Shown here in pieces: positions 22,961-36,159 of a stretch of 64,000 nucleotides of DNA (within the stretch, counting starts at the first letter, position 1; each line of letters starts with the position of its first letter). A program made the position numbers and the translations under genes. The DNA is from Ignelater luminosus (lineage: Eukaryota > Arthropoda > Insecta > Coleoptera > Elateridae). Under the pieces are notes generated by a model. That model worked only from the letters and a program-made list of their open reading frames with translations. It was not told the DNA's origin and did no database searches. Where the stretch lies: positions 1 through 64,000 of the forward strand of contig VTPC01008477.1 in the NCBI GenBank assembly GCA_011009095.1, given 5' to 3'.

Positions 22961-25900
22961 AAAAATTTAAACGCTTGTTTAAAAAAAGATTTTTGTTAAT
23001 AGAATTTAATCCAAATCAATTATTTAAACTATGAGGAAATATTAACTAACATAAATTTTCACAACTCACTAATTTCATCCACCAAGGTGCAAGGGAAATA
23101 AATCGTGCGATTCGTCAAGAATTTACAATGAAACTATAACCCTTCTTGTTACTAACCAGATCCTAAGATTAAACACAGTTCAATGGAAATTAACCCGCTA
23201 ACAGCTGTTCAAATTCGATCATACAACGAAAAGTTTACTAAATGTTGGAATTAACTATACCCTGCGTCCCGCTTACTATATTACTAAATTACAAAGTGTA
23301 TCAACCCTAATTGATTTTTAAAATAATAGAAAAGGAGTTTAAAAAAATTAATCAGTCTTTCAGTGTGAAGTCATAAATATCAGCCATCTCTTCAAAGAAG
23401 AAAAAATTATATAAAAAATAAAAGAACACACTGAAGGTACAGAACTAACAACACATGGAATGGTAGCGAAAAGTGACCGTTACAACCTCTGGCAGGTCTT
23501 TGCTTTATGGTGAATGTTCTTTTATTTTTTAGATGTAAATAAACACAAAAAGATACTACTCGCAAATGTGACAGGTTTTTGATGAGTCGCTGACACAAAT
23601 ATTAAGTATTCTTGCCAGAATTCAAAGCTCGGACAGCGTGGCTTGCAGTCAGTCACTCAATCTACCGAATCAGCACAACGCAACGCAATAAAGTGTAAAA
23701 TTGGAGACATCGTGATGTTCAGTAATCAAGTCAAAATTTGATAAATAAAATACGCATGAAAACGGAATTTCTAACGTCTCCACCAAAAATGCTACGTGAC
23801 GTAGAAACCAACTTTTTATAATCTGATAGTATGACCGTTAAGTTTCAATTTATTGTTATTTATTGCGCATGCATATCTTTTTGAATAAATCGATTTTATC
23901 GACACTATTTTGTCGATAACAACGATACATATTTAAGAAGATATAATAATAATGTTGATCTTGATTGTACACATTGCATGCAGTACGATATTATAAAAAG
24001 GAGATATCTGTAGTAAGTAATCCAGAGATTAGAAATTCTGGTAAGATATCACAGTTTTGGTGGCTGAATGGTTTAGTTAGTAACGTCACTAGTAGCTTTG
24101 TATAGCTCATAATGAATATTTAATGATGCAATTAGAGTTATATTAGTTCCAAAATTCATGATTCTCTTCCGAAAACTTTTTAATGACATTTAAAGGTATT
24201 TTAAACTCCCGGTTTGGATCATTTTGTCAACAAACATTAATCTAAATTGAAGAAATCTTTCTTTCAGAAATAAAAATCCCGGCTGATGGGATCCGATCTA
24301 GTTCCTTTCTTTAAACTTGAATATACTGGATTCTTTTCATTTTGAGTTTTCTCACTTATTTCAATAGACAAAAAATATGTATTGTTTTAAGACATTAAGA
24401 TTCCTCGTTTCGGGCAGCAATTAAATTAAATTTGATTTAAATGTGCCTGACTTCAACTATGATATACGGCAGTGTTTATTAAATATACGATTCTTCTTCG
24501 TAAACTTGATTTTCGACGTGTTATTGGCACATATATGACGTAAACCGTTTCAAAATGTAGATGCAGGTAAAACTGGGTCATCGCAAGCTCCAAAAAGATC
24601 GAGTTACATATTAAATATTTCAGAGATTTGACAGGATGATGGCACTTCCGTAACACGAGTTACAACTATTTTATCGAAAGTATGATAAGTGCACCCTCCA
24701 TCTGTATTTTCGTATAGTAGTCACGTTTCAGTTTGTACGTGAGTAAATTTGTAAAACATTAAATTTTACAGTTCGGTAGTCTTTTAAGTTCGAACTTTGT
24801 GACACGTAAAGACGTATTGTATGCTCACCTGATTTTATTGGAATACATTATAAAAGGGGAGTTCATGAAATTTTAATATACTACATAGTACGAGTATATT
24901 GACCTTGAAACAATAACGTAGTTTGATATTTAAATATGAAATGTGATCTGGTTAGTTAAAGGGCTAATGGTTATTTACATAATCTTGGATTAGATAAACA
25001 TAACAATATAAATAATTCCTTCTTGGGAAATTCGTTCTTTTATTATAGCAGCATTATACAACAGTGTATATAATATTGGCGATGAAACACGAAGTATCTA
25101 TGTACTAACTATAAAGTTAACAACATGCTGTACTATGTTCATCCAGAAATAGATGTACTTGATGTAACTTTTATGTGACAACGGTTAATGTTTGTTTGCA
25201 AAATTTATGTGAAAATCAAAAACAATGTAAGCGGGGTAAAAAAGATGAAATCCATTTTTAAACAGGGAGGGAGGTTTGTTATCTTCATAGTAACTGGAAA
25301 TAAACTGAAAGCTTTAACAACATAGATAAAAAATAAACAAGATAATATGAATTTTGACCAATCTACACCATCTTTAGTTTCGTGCTTATTAAGCATCATC
25401 AGTAAGAAATATACTGAACTTAATATTAAGCTTTCCGTTACGTACTACTAAAGCATAAAATGGAAAAATTTAGTTGCAGATGCATGAATATATCCAGACC
25501 GAAGTAACGTTACTATGATAAATACACAAAATGAATGAAATGCACGAAATCAGTCAGTTGGACGTTCGTTCAGTAGATGGGTGTGGTTACACATATGGTA
25601 TGCTCGGTTCGGCACTTGCGATTCTAATTGGAGAACGTTGTGAATAGGGGTACGGAATTCGATTTGACTCAAATACTATTTCCGATTTTTGAGAAACCTC
25701 CACCATTACCGAAAAAAATTAAAGTCTATAATTAATAAACATTTGGTCATTGCCTAAGCAAATCTGGCAGCATGAAAGCAATTGCTAATGGAAATGTAAC
25801 TGTCCAGAGCTGCTGACCTGGTAGTTGTGTTCTTGGTTTTACAATATCTTAATGACTTTGCAAACCATTTTGTAAAACAATCTGTTTGAATTTACAAGTA

Positions 25901-26189
25901 ATGCTGTGAAGATCTCCAAGAACTATTTTCATAGATGCGGAATCCAGGAGGTCAGACACCAAAGAAGAATTCAGGATTGTAGATTTATGTACAACAGTTC
26001 AACGATTTAACAACCTTCAAGTTCAAATGCTTATTGTCATTTTTAGGCTCGAAAGTAGTTATAAATACCATTAGAAACATGCATTTCTGTGAGCAATTTA
26101 CCCATTTCTTTAGTATTTGCAAGAATTTTTAATTTCGATGTTGACTACTGATAACTTCCTATCTGCCACTCTGCATGTGCAGTCGAATA
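22961..26189. other. Intronic non-coding DNA, nothing recognised
   Basis: AT-rich, with scattered short open frames on the - strand (60 to 67 codons) that show no domain or composition change. No RNA gene or repeat was identified. Confidence 0.45.
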
Positions 26190-26940
26190 TTACGTGTTTT
26201 GTCTTCGTTTAGCTTAGTGATTTCAATTTCCTCCCGTTCCAACTTTTCTATTTGCTTTGAACCCTTCGTTTGTTGCTGCCACTTCCTCCCTCATTTTTTT
26301 TTCTATGGTTCTGTGTATCTTTACCCATCGGAGCTCAACCGCATTTATCTGTAGTCTTATTGGATCCAGCATTCTCATAAATGCCATCAGCACTACCCGG
26401 TAGGCTATCTGTGCATCGTTCCTGCGGAACTCCATTACCCTAGCTAGAACTTAAAACAATTTCTTTGGCCTTGTTGAAAATAACTCTTTCGTCTTCCATT
26501 CGCCTAGATGCAAAATGGCGACCTTGGTTTCTTTGTCACTGTTCTCCTCGATTCCACGACACCAGATCTGCTTTTTTTTAATTCTTCGTTTTTTTAGTCC
26601 AAATAGTCCTCCCTCTTTCTGTAAAAATAACTTCAACGTCAGTTACTGACTTAAAACAAGAACAGCTTCCGTGGAGCCGACGATGCTATACGCGAATACT
26701 GCGTTAACTGACACTCTGCAGACTAATTAGCTTCCTAACCTGCCACACTCTCAAATTGCCGCTGCATATGCCATCGTGGGCTAAATTAACCCTCCATAAA
26801 CTCTCCAGACTGCTTGTTTCCTCAATTTCCTATTAAGTTCTGCAGCCGCTTCTATCTTGAATAATAAACCTTTTTCTTTCTGATTAACATAATTTACAAG
26901 TTGATTCCATCAGGATCGATACACCATACATGCCATTTCT
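26190..26940 (-). pseudogene. Degenerate coding-like region, unidentified fossil
   Basis: The - strand carries two protein-like stretches rich in charged residues: one with RRIKKKQIWCRGIEENSDKE (about 26500-26590) and one with LRWVKIHRTIEKKMREEV followed by AATNEGFKANRKV (about 26240-26330). The style, basic and coiled-coil-like, resembles the first ORF or upstream region of a retroelement, but no diagnostic motif such as a zinc knuckle or polymerase is present. Family, ends and age are undetermined; it looks old and broken. Confidence 0.25.
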
Positions 26941-27136
26941 ACATCACAAATGCTGATTTCTTTCTAAGGAATTCTTTTTTTAGTAATTTTCCTAACACTT
27001 TTGGTTTTGTCTTGAGTGTTTTACATCGCGTAGCAAGAGCGATTCATACACTCTTACAATAAATATGAAAAAATCATTCCGGAGTTTTCGTTTTTTCTTT
27101 TAACGCTGTGTTGCCTGACTGCGAAAGCCCTGAATA

Positions 27137-27285
27137 GCTAATGAAAAATTGACAACTGGAAATTTCCAAATGAAAACTGAAAATTTTGTATTTTTTCTTT
27201 TTCCCGAAATCTCCAAATGGTAACAGTAAATTTCCAGTTGTCATCTGGAAATTTCCAGTTAAAAAATATTTTTCATTGGCTCTTC
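27137..27285. repeat. Foldback with repeated GGAAATTTCC palindromes
   Basis: Two inverted arms share AATGAAAAAT and ACTGGAAATTTCCARATG (left 27140-27172, right 27243-27281 on the other strand). In addition, a perfect 15-bp inverted pair GACAACTGGAAATTT lies at 27151-27165 and 27228-27242, and CTGGAAATTTCCAG at 27245-27258 is itself a perfect palindrome. GGAAATTTCC occurs in full at 27158-27167 and 27247-27256. The whole can fold into a hairpin. A small MITE is the likely origin; no target duplication was confirmed. Confidence 0.6.
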
Positions 27286-30200
27286 GTATCTGATAACAGT
27301 TTTTTGGACATTCGTGCCGTTCAGATTTCCATATAGGGTAAAAGCACCAATTCTCTGCCACCTAAAGAATATTTTAAGTTCAAATTCGTTTAAATTTAAA
27401 ACGAAATAATATTTATCAATGAAACTTTCTGTATAGTTATGCAAATTACATGATATACATACTCAATCGTCAAAAGTCATTAAACCTTTAGTTTTATATG
27501 AGAAAAAAATAATTCATCAAAACCGACACCATGGCCCCGTAATCCGCCGCTATTTTCTAGAAATCCGCCGTCAAGGTCCTAGTAGCCGCCCTTTAAAGAA
27601 ACAAAGCTATGAATATCGTATAAACGTGATGTATGATTATTTCTTAAACGATTACATACGAGTTCTTGGAAGCTTCATTCGGATCACATGTTTGGCAAAT
27701 TAAATCTGTTTTAGCGATATCTTCGTTACTCGCCATAAGCATAAAATAATTTAACAATTTTATGCCTTTCTTGCATTTGCTCATAAACGATTTATTGAAA
27801 CGAAAAGAATTTATTTTAAAAAATACATGCAAATACAAAATAAGTAATGATTAATAAACAAATGAATTTAATTCCTACTTTCTACATGATACTCTTTAAA
27901 AGTTAATTTTTCACTTAAGTTGGCTGTTTGGACATGTTGACTTCCTAAAATTAGATATTTTTTTGAAGAGAATAATAACCATCAAATAAATAATGGAAAG
28001 ATTAATAAATGTAGGTGCTAATCAACAAAATTAAATTAAAAAGTCGAGCAACAATAATATAAAATCTCAGTATTGTGGAATACCTACTGCACGACAGTGA
28101 AATGCGGCGAGCGGGTGACTAGACGAATCTGTGAATTTAATTTACCTAACAAAAAGTTTTACGAAGATGTCCACAAAAATGCGCAAATCTCACCTGGAAT
28201 GCAACCGTTTCTCGTTAATAAAAACGCACTCAATGGCAGTCGTAGTAAACACAATCACGTATTGGCAGTAAATAAATGCTAATAATTAACATATAACTTT
28301 TATTTACCGGAATGAATGTAACATAATCCTTAGAACAAAGGATGGTAGATAACACAAAGCTAAAAATCTCCGTTATTTATGGTGCCATAATTTATTTATA
28401 AAACAATAATTGATTCGTTGGTGGACGGCTGGAGCTGGACGTAATTAGGTGCGTTTACCCTAGTTTGCGGCCACCACGCTTTGTCAAACTCTCGCCGATA
28501 TCTCATGGCACAATAGTCCGTGTGTTTGCAAGCGTTGTACACGTTATTTACTAGCGTTTGTATGGGTTTCAAATTCCTGCCAAATAGCTGAAACAACCAT
28601 CAAATACCACCGATTCTATACTGTTATAAATAAAGAAAAAATAATTCCCAAACAGAAGCTATACTAGTTTGTATTATACTTTTATAATAATGATACAAAA
28701 ATGCTTTATAACAAAGCTGAATACCTGAAGAATAGACGTGAATGGATATTATTAATACAAAGCTTCAAAGTACTCAATATATGTATGTAATTGGCTCTCC
28801 CTTTGTTCAGTTTAGTCGCTGATGCGATGCGACTTGATTCAATGCAATTTATTACATATAAAAGGGAGAAACTATTAAACAATGTCACTGTTTTTCTAGA
28901 AAAAAAGAATTTCCAAGTATTTGATAATCAAGTATGTTACCCTCACTGATAGATGATGGGCTCTCCACGCCCTAACAATAGATTTTTTTGCGAGTATTAT
29001 TTCTTTTAACAACAAACGGAAATTAGTTTTTTATGCTTTATAATTAGTCCCACTGTTTATAACAAATAATTAAAAACCTGGAATTTACACTAATGATCAC
29101 TGTGTGATTCTTCTTTTTTCTTCAATTAAACGTTGTGAACCTTTACAGATAAATGGCATCAGAAAAGTAATAAATTATTTAGAGACATAAATAAATTGTT
29201 GGTCTAACCTGTAATCAAACAAGAAAATTACCTAACTTTAGTAAATCAGTCAATATAAACATTAAAAGTAGCTCACGCACGTTGAACAGTAAACTTATGA
29301 AACGCAACGCCTTTAAAACTTCTGAACAATTTAATAATAAATCAGATATGAATTATTTAAATTTGCTTAACTGACTTATTTTATAACTTTTTATTTAAGG
29401 CTTTATTTTGGAAATCTGTAACATTTTATTTACAGAAAAACATTATTATATTTAGACTCGGCACATAAAATTTAATATGTAGATATCAAAATAACAAAGA
29501 GGTAAATACCTAGAATAGTAGACAGTTAACATGGCCAAAACGTGGGGTAGTTGAACATATTCAGTCATCCATTACTGCATGTCAACAACAGTAGCATGTA
29601 TAGCGCAAACTTTTATAAACAGAACATACTGAAATGAAAGCGTATTTGAAAGATATGTATTTTGCAACATTAGGAGTTTCAGGAACATTCACCAAATTAT
29701 ATATTTTTGTGAAAATGTATTTTAGGTACAAGTTAAAGTTGTATTATAGTATTTTGATTTCCAATTATTATCCAATATTTCTTCTGAACTTGACAAATGC
29801 AAAATAAATTTTGTTGTGCAAAGAATTTCAAAATGTCAAATGCTCTAGGGTTTAATGATGAAATCCTTAAATCTCATACCTGCTACCTTATTCTGTTTGC
29901 AAATATTGAATACCTATCATTAAATACCAAATAGATTTTCTTTTTGTGTCAATTAATAGAACAAAAAATAAAAGATTTATACATTATACTTTAAAGCGAG
30001 AAGAGCTTGTTGACTTATGTTTTGTTTTGCAGATTCAGGACGCAATTGACGACCTGTAAAACACAAACTGACTTTCTGTGAAATTTATTTTAGTCATTTA
30101 GATTGAAATTCTGAGCACCAAAACTCGAAGCTGAAGGCACATATTAAAACTATTTTTTAATTATTTAAAAAAAATCTCAGTGGACCAATTCACTAAAACT

Positions 30201-31139
30201 CGGAACTTAGGCTACTTGGTGTATGGAATTCTCTTGGTGATTAACCTAAATGATTCTTAGCTTCAAAATTCTACTTCGAGTTCGTTTAAATAAACCACAT
30301 AGAATTTGCTGGTTTCCAAAGGTTGTCAAAATGAAGAAAAATTTTAGCTTGAAGATTTGTTTGCTAAAAGGTAACATGGTTTGTACCATAACTCATCTGA
30401 TAGATTGTTATAGGTCCAAAAGGTATTACAACCATAAATTTGCAAAGCACACACCTGTTGTGTTAGTTAGACGATTATATTCCAAGGTTTATTCTAACGT
30501 CAGTACCATGACTATGTATATAAAAATATTTAATCTTTATAAACCACACTAACTACAGTATCAATCTTTAACTCAAAATTTGGAGAGAAGTTGAAACCTC
30601 ACAGCAGCCAACTCCAAAATAATTTTTCTCAATTTTGAATTAACCCCGAGATCAAAGCTTGTCATCACCGCTGATAAGACTTTCAAAATGAACCATCCAT
30701 GACTACTGACCCATAAGAAAACACATTGCCTAAGTTTTTGTTACTTTAAGCTTAACAGTCTTGTTTGGAATCCACTATCTTTTCGTGAAAGTAGTCTCCT
30801 GAGTAATGAGATGCTGTTACACCATCCGCTTTTGCTTAAGTAAGTGAACTTCGAACTGACATTCTCTACCTTTAATAGAACAACGACTAGAAGCATAAAA
30901 GTCCGTGTAGAAATAAAACAAAATAGCAACGGCGGCGGTGGCTATTCTATTATCTTATTATTGCAGCAAAACATTGACTGGGACAATCATCGGTTTATTA
31001 CATACAGCGTATATTGATCTCGACAAACGTAGAACAAAGCCGTTTATAGTGTTAGTGACAAGGCTGACTTAATAGTAACAAATTGTTAGTCTTGTCGTTG
31101 GAGCTATTCCATGTATCTTACTTACCGGGATATCTTTTG
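27286..31139. other. Intronic non-coding DNA, nothing recognised
   Basis: AT-rich with occasional short open frames, for example + strand 30250-30552 (100 codons) and - strand 28396-28596, none with a recognisable motif. The stretch 27530-27595 has a loosely repeated ATCCGCCG string. Confidence 0.4.
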
Positions 31140-32335
31140 CAGGTAAGATCTAGCATCGCAAGAGCGGAGTAGTAGACCGCATCTGACAAAATGTGGCTTC
31201 CAACGGACGTGAACCTTTTCAAACGATAGATATATCTATAATGGCTAAGTGGTCTTTTCAGATAATAAGGAGATTCGATTTTTTGGGGGTTCCATCGGTC
31301 ATTCTAGAATATGGCTCTTTAATAGTTTTTAGACGGTGAATAATTTGATGGTGCCACTGTAATTGATACCAGTGTGTGAACGGGAAACGCTAAAGTACAT
31401 GCGATAGGCTTTTGACTTGATACCAGGGAAATGCCGGTGTTCGATGTTATCCCCATCATTGACAGAAGGTTACATAACCTCCATTACTTTAAAACGCGAA
31501 TGGGAGATCGATCCAGCTTCCGGAAACATGAAAATACCTACCTTGGAGCAAGCTGATTCCACTAAAAAAAAATCTGGCCTTTCTTCCCCTTGCGACCCAT
31601 AACTAGCTTGGTGGTCCCAAACTTGAACAAAGTTCTTGCCTTAATCGCTGACATTGAGAAAAGCTTGGTACTGCAGTGGTGAGGTCTTTGCGGTTGCTTC
31701 AATATTCAGTCCTCTGACTGAGAATGGCGAAGATCTACATCATAAAGCTGGTTAATTCCATAGGAGCCTGTAAATAAGTATCTGCTACTGATGTGCAGCA
31801 TATTTCTTACTGAGACACCAACAAGGTAGTTTACATGTATCCACAGGTCCTTGGTGAACTGGCTTAAGTGAGATGGACGACAAACTTTTAGTTGATCTTG
31901 CAGATATATTTTTATTGGAGTCCTAGATATATGACCAGGTCATTGGACCAAAACTTTCTTTCCAGGTAGTGTGCAAACAATAAGCGCAAAGCATGTAACA
32001 GAATTGGTTTTGTTTACCTTGAAGAATAGTAAGTCAATCACTAGATTGAAAAAAACTGAAGACAGGAATTGGCTTGTTTAAGCTTACGGTTGATAAAGTT
32101 AAGCGATAAAGTTTTGCAACCGACGTGCACCTTAGTCGTGGCACTTGAGACCCTGCAATCTGGTGTTGACATTGAGTCCTTGGAGTATCGAATAGTGCGA
32201 GACTGAATAAAAAGCCTTTGCTAAATCAAAGAATAGCAAGATTTGTACTAGCTCGTCTAGATTCAATGATGTGTTCGGACATTAGAGTATTGAGGAACAT
32301 TGTTAGTGACGAGACGCTAGTCATGGGAATGTTTT
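31140..32335 (-). mobile_element. Degenerate LINE fragment with reverse transcriptase motifs
   Basis: On the - strand LLFFDLAKAFYSVSH is read near 32195-32245, corresponding to the first catalytic box of LINE reverse transcriptases (usually FDLAKAFD.V.H), followed about 150 bp later by LSSVFFNLVIDLLFF near 32025-32070, matching the PLSP.LFNLVID box. The second Asp of the first box is replaced by Tyr. The YADD-type box that should follow is not recognisable. The wording of both boxes recalls R2-like elements, but the clade cannot be fixed by eye. The part from 31140 to 31700 is higher in GC than its flanks and probably belongs to the same insertion, without diagnostic motifs. Confidence 0.5.
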
Positions 32336-32520
32336 GAATCTCCTTTCTTGGGTAATAGAATCTTTGAACCATTAGAGATTATAACCAGGAATTTACCCAA
32401 TAGCAGACAAGTGTTCAGTACGAGCAGAAGCCGTTGAATTGTTCAAGTTGTCGAGACTAGCTGCTGAGAACGTTGTCGTGTTGAGGGTCCACTGCATCTG
32501 TTCTTTGGTTGTAACTCTCC
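32336..32520. repeat. Direct repeat, copy 1 (about 185 bp)
   Basis: The segment starting TCTCCTTTCTTGGGTAATAG and ending CTGTTCTTTGGTTGTAA recurs at 35022-35203 in the same orientation with only scattered differences and a few missing bases in copy 2. Flanks of the two copies do not match. Copy 1 abuts the upstream side of the reverse-strand LINE fragment, so it may be an interior part of that LINE or of a separate repeat family. Confidence 0.8.
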
Positions 32521-34528
32521 AATTATTATAATTCCCTGCTTCTGGATCAGAGATTGGATAGGGATCAAGGGGAAAGATTACCTGTATTAGTTAATGTAAG
32601 TAGTAGATATAGCAAAATTGATTCGTCTGTGCTTCTCTAGATCTTAGTAAATACCTTTCTTGCTATTCCGCAGGATCGTAGCTCAGATATTAACTTATAG
32701 AGAAAGAAAGTGCACCACATTTCTATCATTTGAGATCATGCCATTTGAGAAGTATTGATTGGACATATTTCAATTTTTACTAAGCGAGAAGCAGTAATAG
32801 AAGGTTGTCGAAAAGCGTATACTTTGTTTAAGAAATCTCTGTAATCTGCAATGATCTGTGAACTGTGAATTCTGTTCAGTATTATGCAGTATATGTCCAA
32901 AAAGACCTTTTGAGTATTGCTTGATTTCTGTCATTGTTTTAGGGTCTAGCATTTTAATAATAATTAACTTAATTTTCCTTTTTATAATGAACTTCAAAGT
33001 GTAGGTGATGGATTGAGAACTTAGGTGGATACTTCCCCACTCGTGTCCTCTTGTTAAGCCGTCACTAATTACTTGTTCATCTTCTGATTACATTGCTGTA
33101 AAAGAAAAATATTTTCAGCAATTATTTGGTTAATTAATTACAGTAATCATATTTCAGCATATAAATTAAAAGATGACAAAAAAGATCTCTCGATAACTTC
33201 TAGCTCTCGAATATACCCGCATAATTCACTCATAAGCTATTATATTGTTTGAGGTTTCCTCTAGATTTAGCGATGCGCTGGAAACAACATAAATTATAGA
33301 AGCTTAAGATGTCCATAGAAAAGTTTAGACTGAACAGGAAAACTTTTGAACTGAACACTTCTTCAGTTTTGTGCCGGCATCGTTAATATTTCACAAACTA
33401 AAGCCCACGTTTGACACTCTAAATTTTCAAGCTTCATATAACTTTTAATCGTTTCAATTGAGGTGCAAATAATCCAATGGCGATTCGCGTGACTTGCTAA
33501 TTCACGAACTTGAACAAAATGCAGACTGTGTATGTGCGCTTGAATTCAATTAAAACCAATTGCTGGAAAATTTCGAACTTTTTGCTGAACAATGTAGTGG
33601 AGTATTACACTTGACACATTTACGTTTTTTTTAAGTATCAATTATCTAGTCTAGCTCGCGTATAGCTTTTAAAACCCTGCTTTAATTTTCTAAAAATCTC
33701 GATGAATGAACAGATTCTATTTTAAAGTAAAATTATGCGTGCTATATTAGTAACATTTAACAAGAAAAGAATTTGATAACACTTCATCAAAAAGTCACGG
33801 GTTGCTTCTTCGCTGTACTTAATGAAATTATATTTTTATCACGTGTACATATTACTTAGTACTTAGAAAATAAGACACGAAAACCCAAAAAAAAATTCTA
33901 ACGGTATAGTACAGAAACAATTTAAGTTGATGAATGCCAGTAACTCTGTTATTGCTTTCGACCTGTAGACGTTCCGCAATTTCCGGTGCACTGTTTCTTT
34001 TCTCTGAATTATTCTGCAAAAAACACTAACTTATGTATTTAAATGTGATTGTATTTTTGTTTTATGATGAGTTATAACCTGATGTTTTTCGCTGACGTTA
34101 TTATATTTAAAAAGTTTTTAGACTTTTTCGTTCATCATTTACTAGAACAGTCCCCTGACAGGAACAGAACATCTGTAGGTATGCAGCAGTATTTTCATTA
34201 AACGTCTTTGCATTGTTGGCTTGTGTTCAAAACCTTTGTAAAAAATCAGTAAATTAACAATCAGTATATTTAAACAGCTTTTAGGGTTCTCATCGTTCCA
34301 AAAATTCCATAGTAAGCTAGTTCTGCTGTGTTGCTTTCATTAGTTCTTTCAAATCTGAGATAGGCTGACATTACCTTAGAAATCAGGTTACAACGAGATA
34401 GAAGAAAATAGAAAAACATATGCTTTTGCCGAAACGTTGGTTACCAATTCAGAACTTCTTAGTCATAGTCACTTCATTCTGTACTCAATACTATTGGATT
34501 TTGAAGTATTGTTTAGAGCTGAAAATCT
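32521..34528. other. Intronic non-coding DNA, nothing recognised
   Basis: No gene, RNA or defined element was seen between the first copy of the 185-bp repeat and the small mariner scrap. Confidence 0.4.
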
Positions 34529-34745
34529 ATGATAAGATTGTTACACCACCAGCCATTTGGTCACGTAATAACAGTGGTAGAAAATATAGTAGACAATTTG
34601 AACATTTCATACTATGTCTTCCGTCATCATAATAATGATATGAAAAAAGTATCAGCTAAATGGATTCCAAATTCCAGAATGCCCGCCCAGAACAACCCAA
34701 GGCACTTTGCAGCGTTTTGATGGGGATGCTTCTAACTCCGCTCAG
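34529..34745 (+). mobile_element. Short mariner-type transposase scrap
   Basis: A + strand frame reads NLNISYYVFRHHNN then DMKKVSAKWIP. This matches the helix-turn-helix and linker part of mariner transposases, where a segment like LNIS.GSV..I is followed by a short stretch and M.KVSARWVP. The downstream part (FDGDASNSAQRNFA in a shifted frame) is consistent with the sequence that follows in the family. No TIRs were found. It is an old fragment, from a group different from the intact mariner at 7154-8425. Confidence 0.45.
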
Positions 34746-35021
34746 AGAAATTTCGCGTTCAAAGGTCTACATGAAAGGTCCTTACTTTAGTTTCTTGAAC
34801 AGAAACGAAATAATTTTGACGATTACTTGCGACAAGGTAAAAGTGTGACAGGAGAGTTAATGTCACTATAGAAAAAGATCACAAATAGGAAATAAGATTA
34901 AGATATCAATTTTGATTAAAGCCAAACTCATAAAGACACATGTAAGTTAAGGATTGTCAATGGTTTTAATAATTTACACCAAAGCTGCCTGTCGAGCTTT
35001 GAGAAAAATACAATGTATCTT

Positions 35022-35203
35022 GGATCTCCTTTCTTGGGTAATAGAATCTTTGAACCATTTGAGATTATAATCAGGAATTTACCCAATAGCAGACAAGTGT
35101 TCAGTATGAGCAGAAGCCGTTGAATTGTTCAAGTTGTCGGGACTATTGGGAACGTAGTCGTGTTGAGGGTCCACTGCATCTGTTCTTTGGTTGTAAGTCT
35201 CCG
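35022..35203. repeat. Direct repeat, copy 2
   Basis: Second copy of the 32336-32520 repeat, same orientation, about 2.7 kb away. The copies agree in long blocks such as TGAACCATT and GGAATTTACCCAATAGCAGA; copy 2 lacks a few bases around 35145. Confidence 0.8.
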
Positions 35204-36159
35204 GTTTTGGAAATAATTTCTTTAGAGAGGTCTGGTAATTGTTAAATCTAATGCATCTCTAGAAAAGGGCATTGTGATTAAAGCCATTTCAAATGGTATA
35301 AACAATTTTTAAAAAATGAAATAAGAGAGTAGTCCATTTGTGACCCTTTTCCTGAATCGCACTGTATGTATCTTTATATTATAATGTACGATGACGTACA
35401 TAATGGTAGCACATCTATTTCAAATTTTTTTATTGCTTCCAACATTACCACACCGACATTCTAAATTTAAGAAACGACAATATGTGGCGCATGAGATTGT
35501 TGGTTGGTATTTTTACATAGATGGCGATGAGTAACACCAACTTGGAAGATACTGCGCCCTTAGGACCATAATATTAAGCAGCGAAACTGGTTTAACGGAA
35601 AAACTTCATTTACTGGTCCGTTTGTTTTTGAATCTACCCAGGTCCATGAATGAAAATTTAAAAAAAGCCAAGAAGGCTTTCAATATTTTTTATAGTGGAG
35701 ATATTACCCTACAACAATTCTACTTACTTTTTTTTTCAAATGAGTCAGTGAAATAATTTAGAAATAATTCTGAAGTACTTCTTAGCTAAAACTATGGCAA
35801 CAAAAATGAACGTTGATTTGCATACTTTCTACAATTATTTTCAATTTCTATGTACTCAAGGTAGGATAACTCTGATTGCATACATACTTACCTAATGGCA
35901 ACAAGAATTCTAACCTTGGTTTATATTCAAAAGCACTGGAACTCTGAAGCCCTCCTAGATCTCTCTAGCTGATACGTTAACTATGTATGTGTGGTTTAAT
36001 AAAGGCAAAATTTAGAAAAACTGAATGAGTCCTTTATCAGTAAGCCATCGACTTGTGAATTTTCTAATCACTTGCAAACCTTCCTTGCCTTCGTTCTCAG
36101 AAAAATGTACAGATTTAGAGCGACCTTTATGATGATAGTATGACTATCCAGGTTTCTAA
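35204..36159. other. Intronic non-coding DNA, nothing recognised
   Basis: No supported feature. Several runs of A and T and no open frame of note. Confidence 0.4.

Noticed and set aside
6530-31156. Shared GGTAAGATCTAGCA string at about 6530 and 31143, each followed by AGTAGACCG
   Set aside because: Similarity fades within about 45 bp on both sides and the positions relative to the two LINE relics disagree, so no repeat could be defined.
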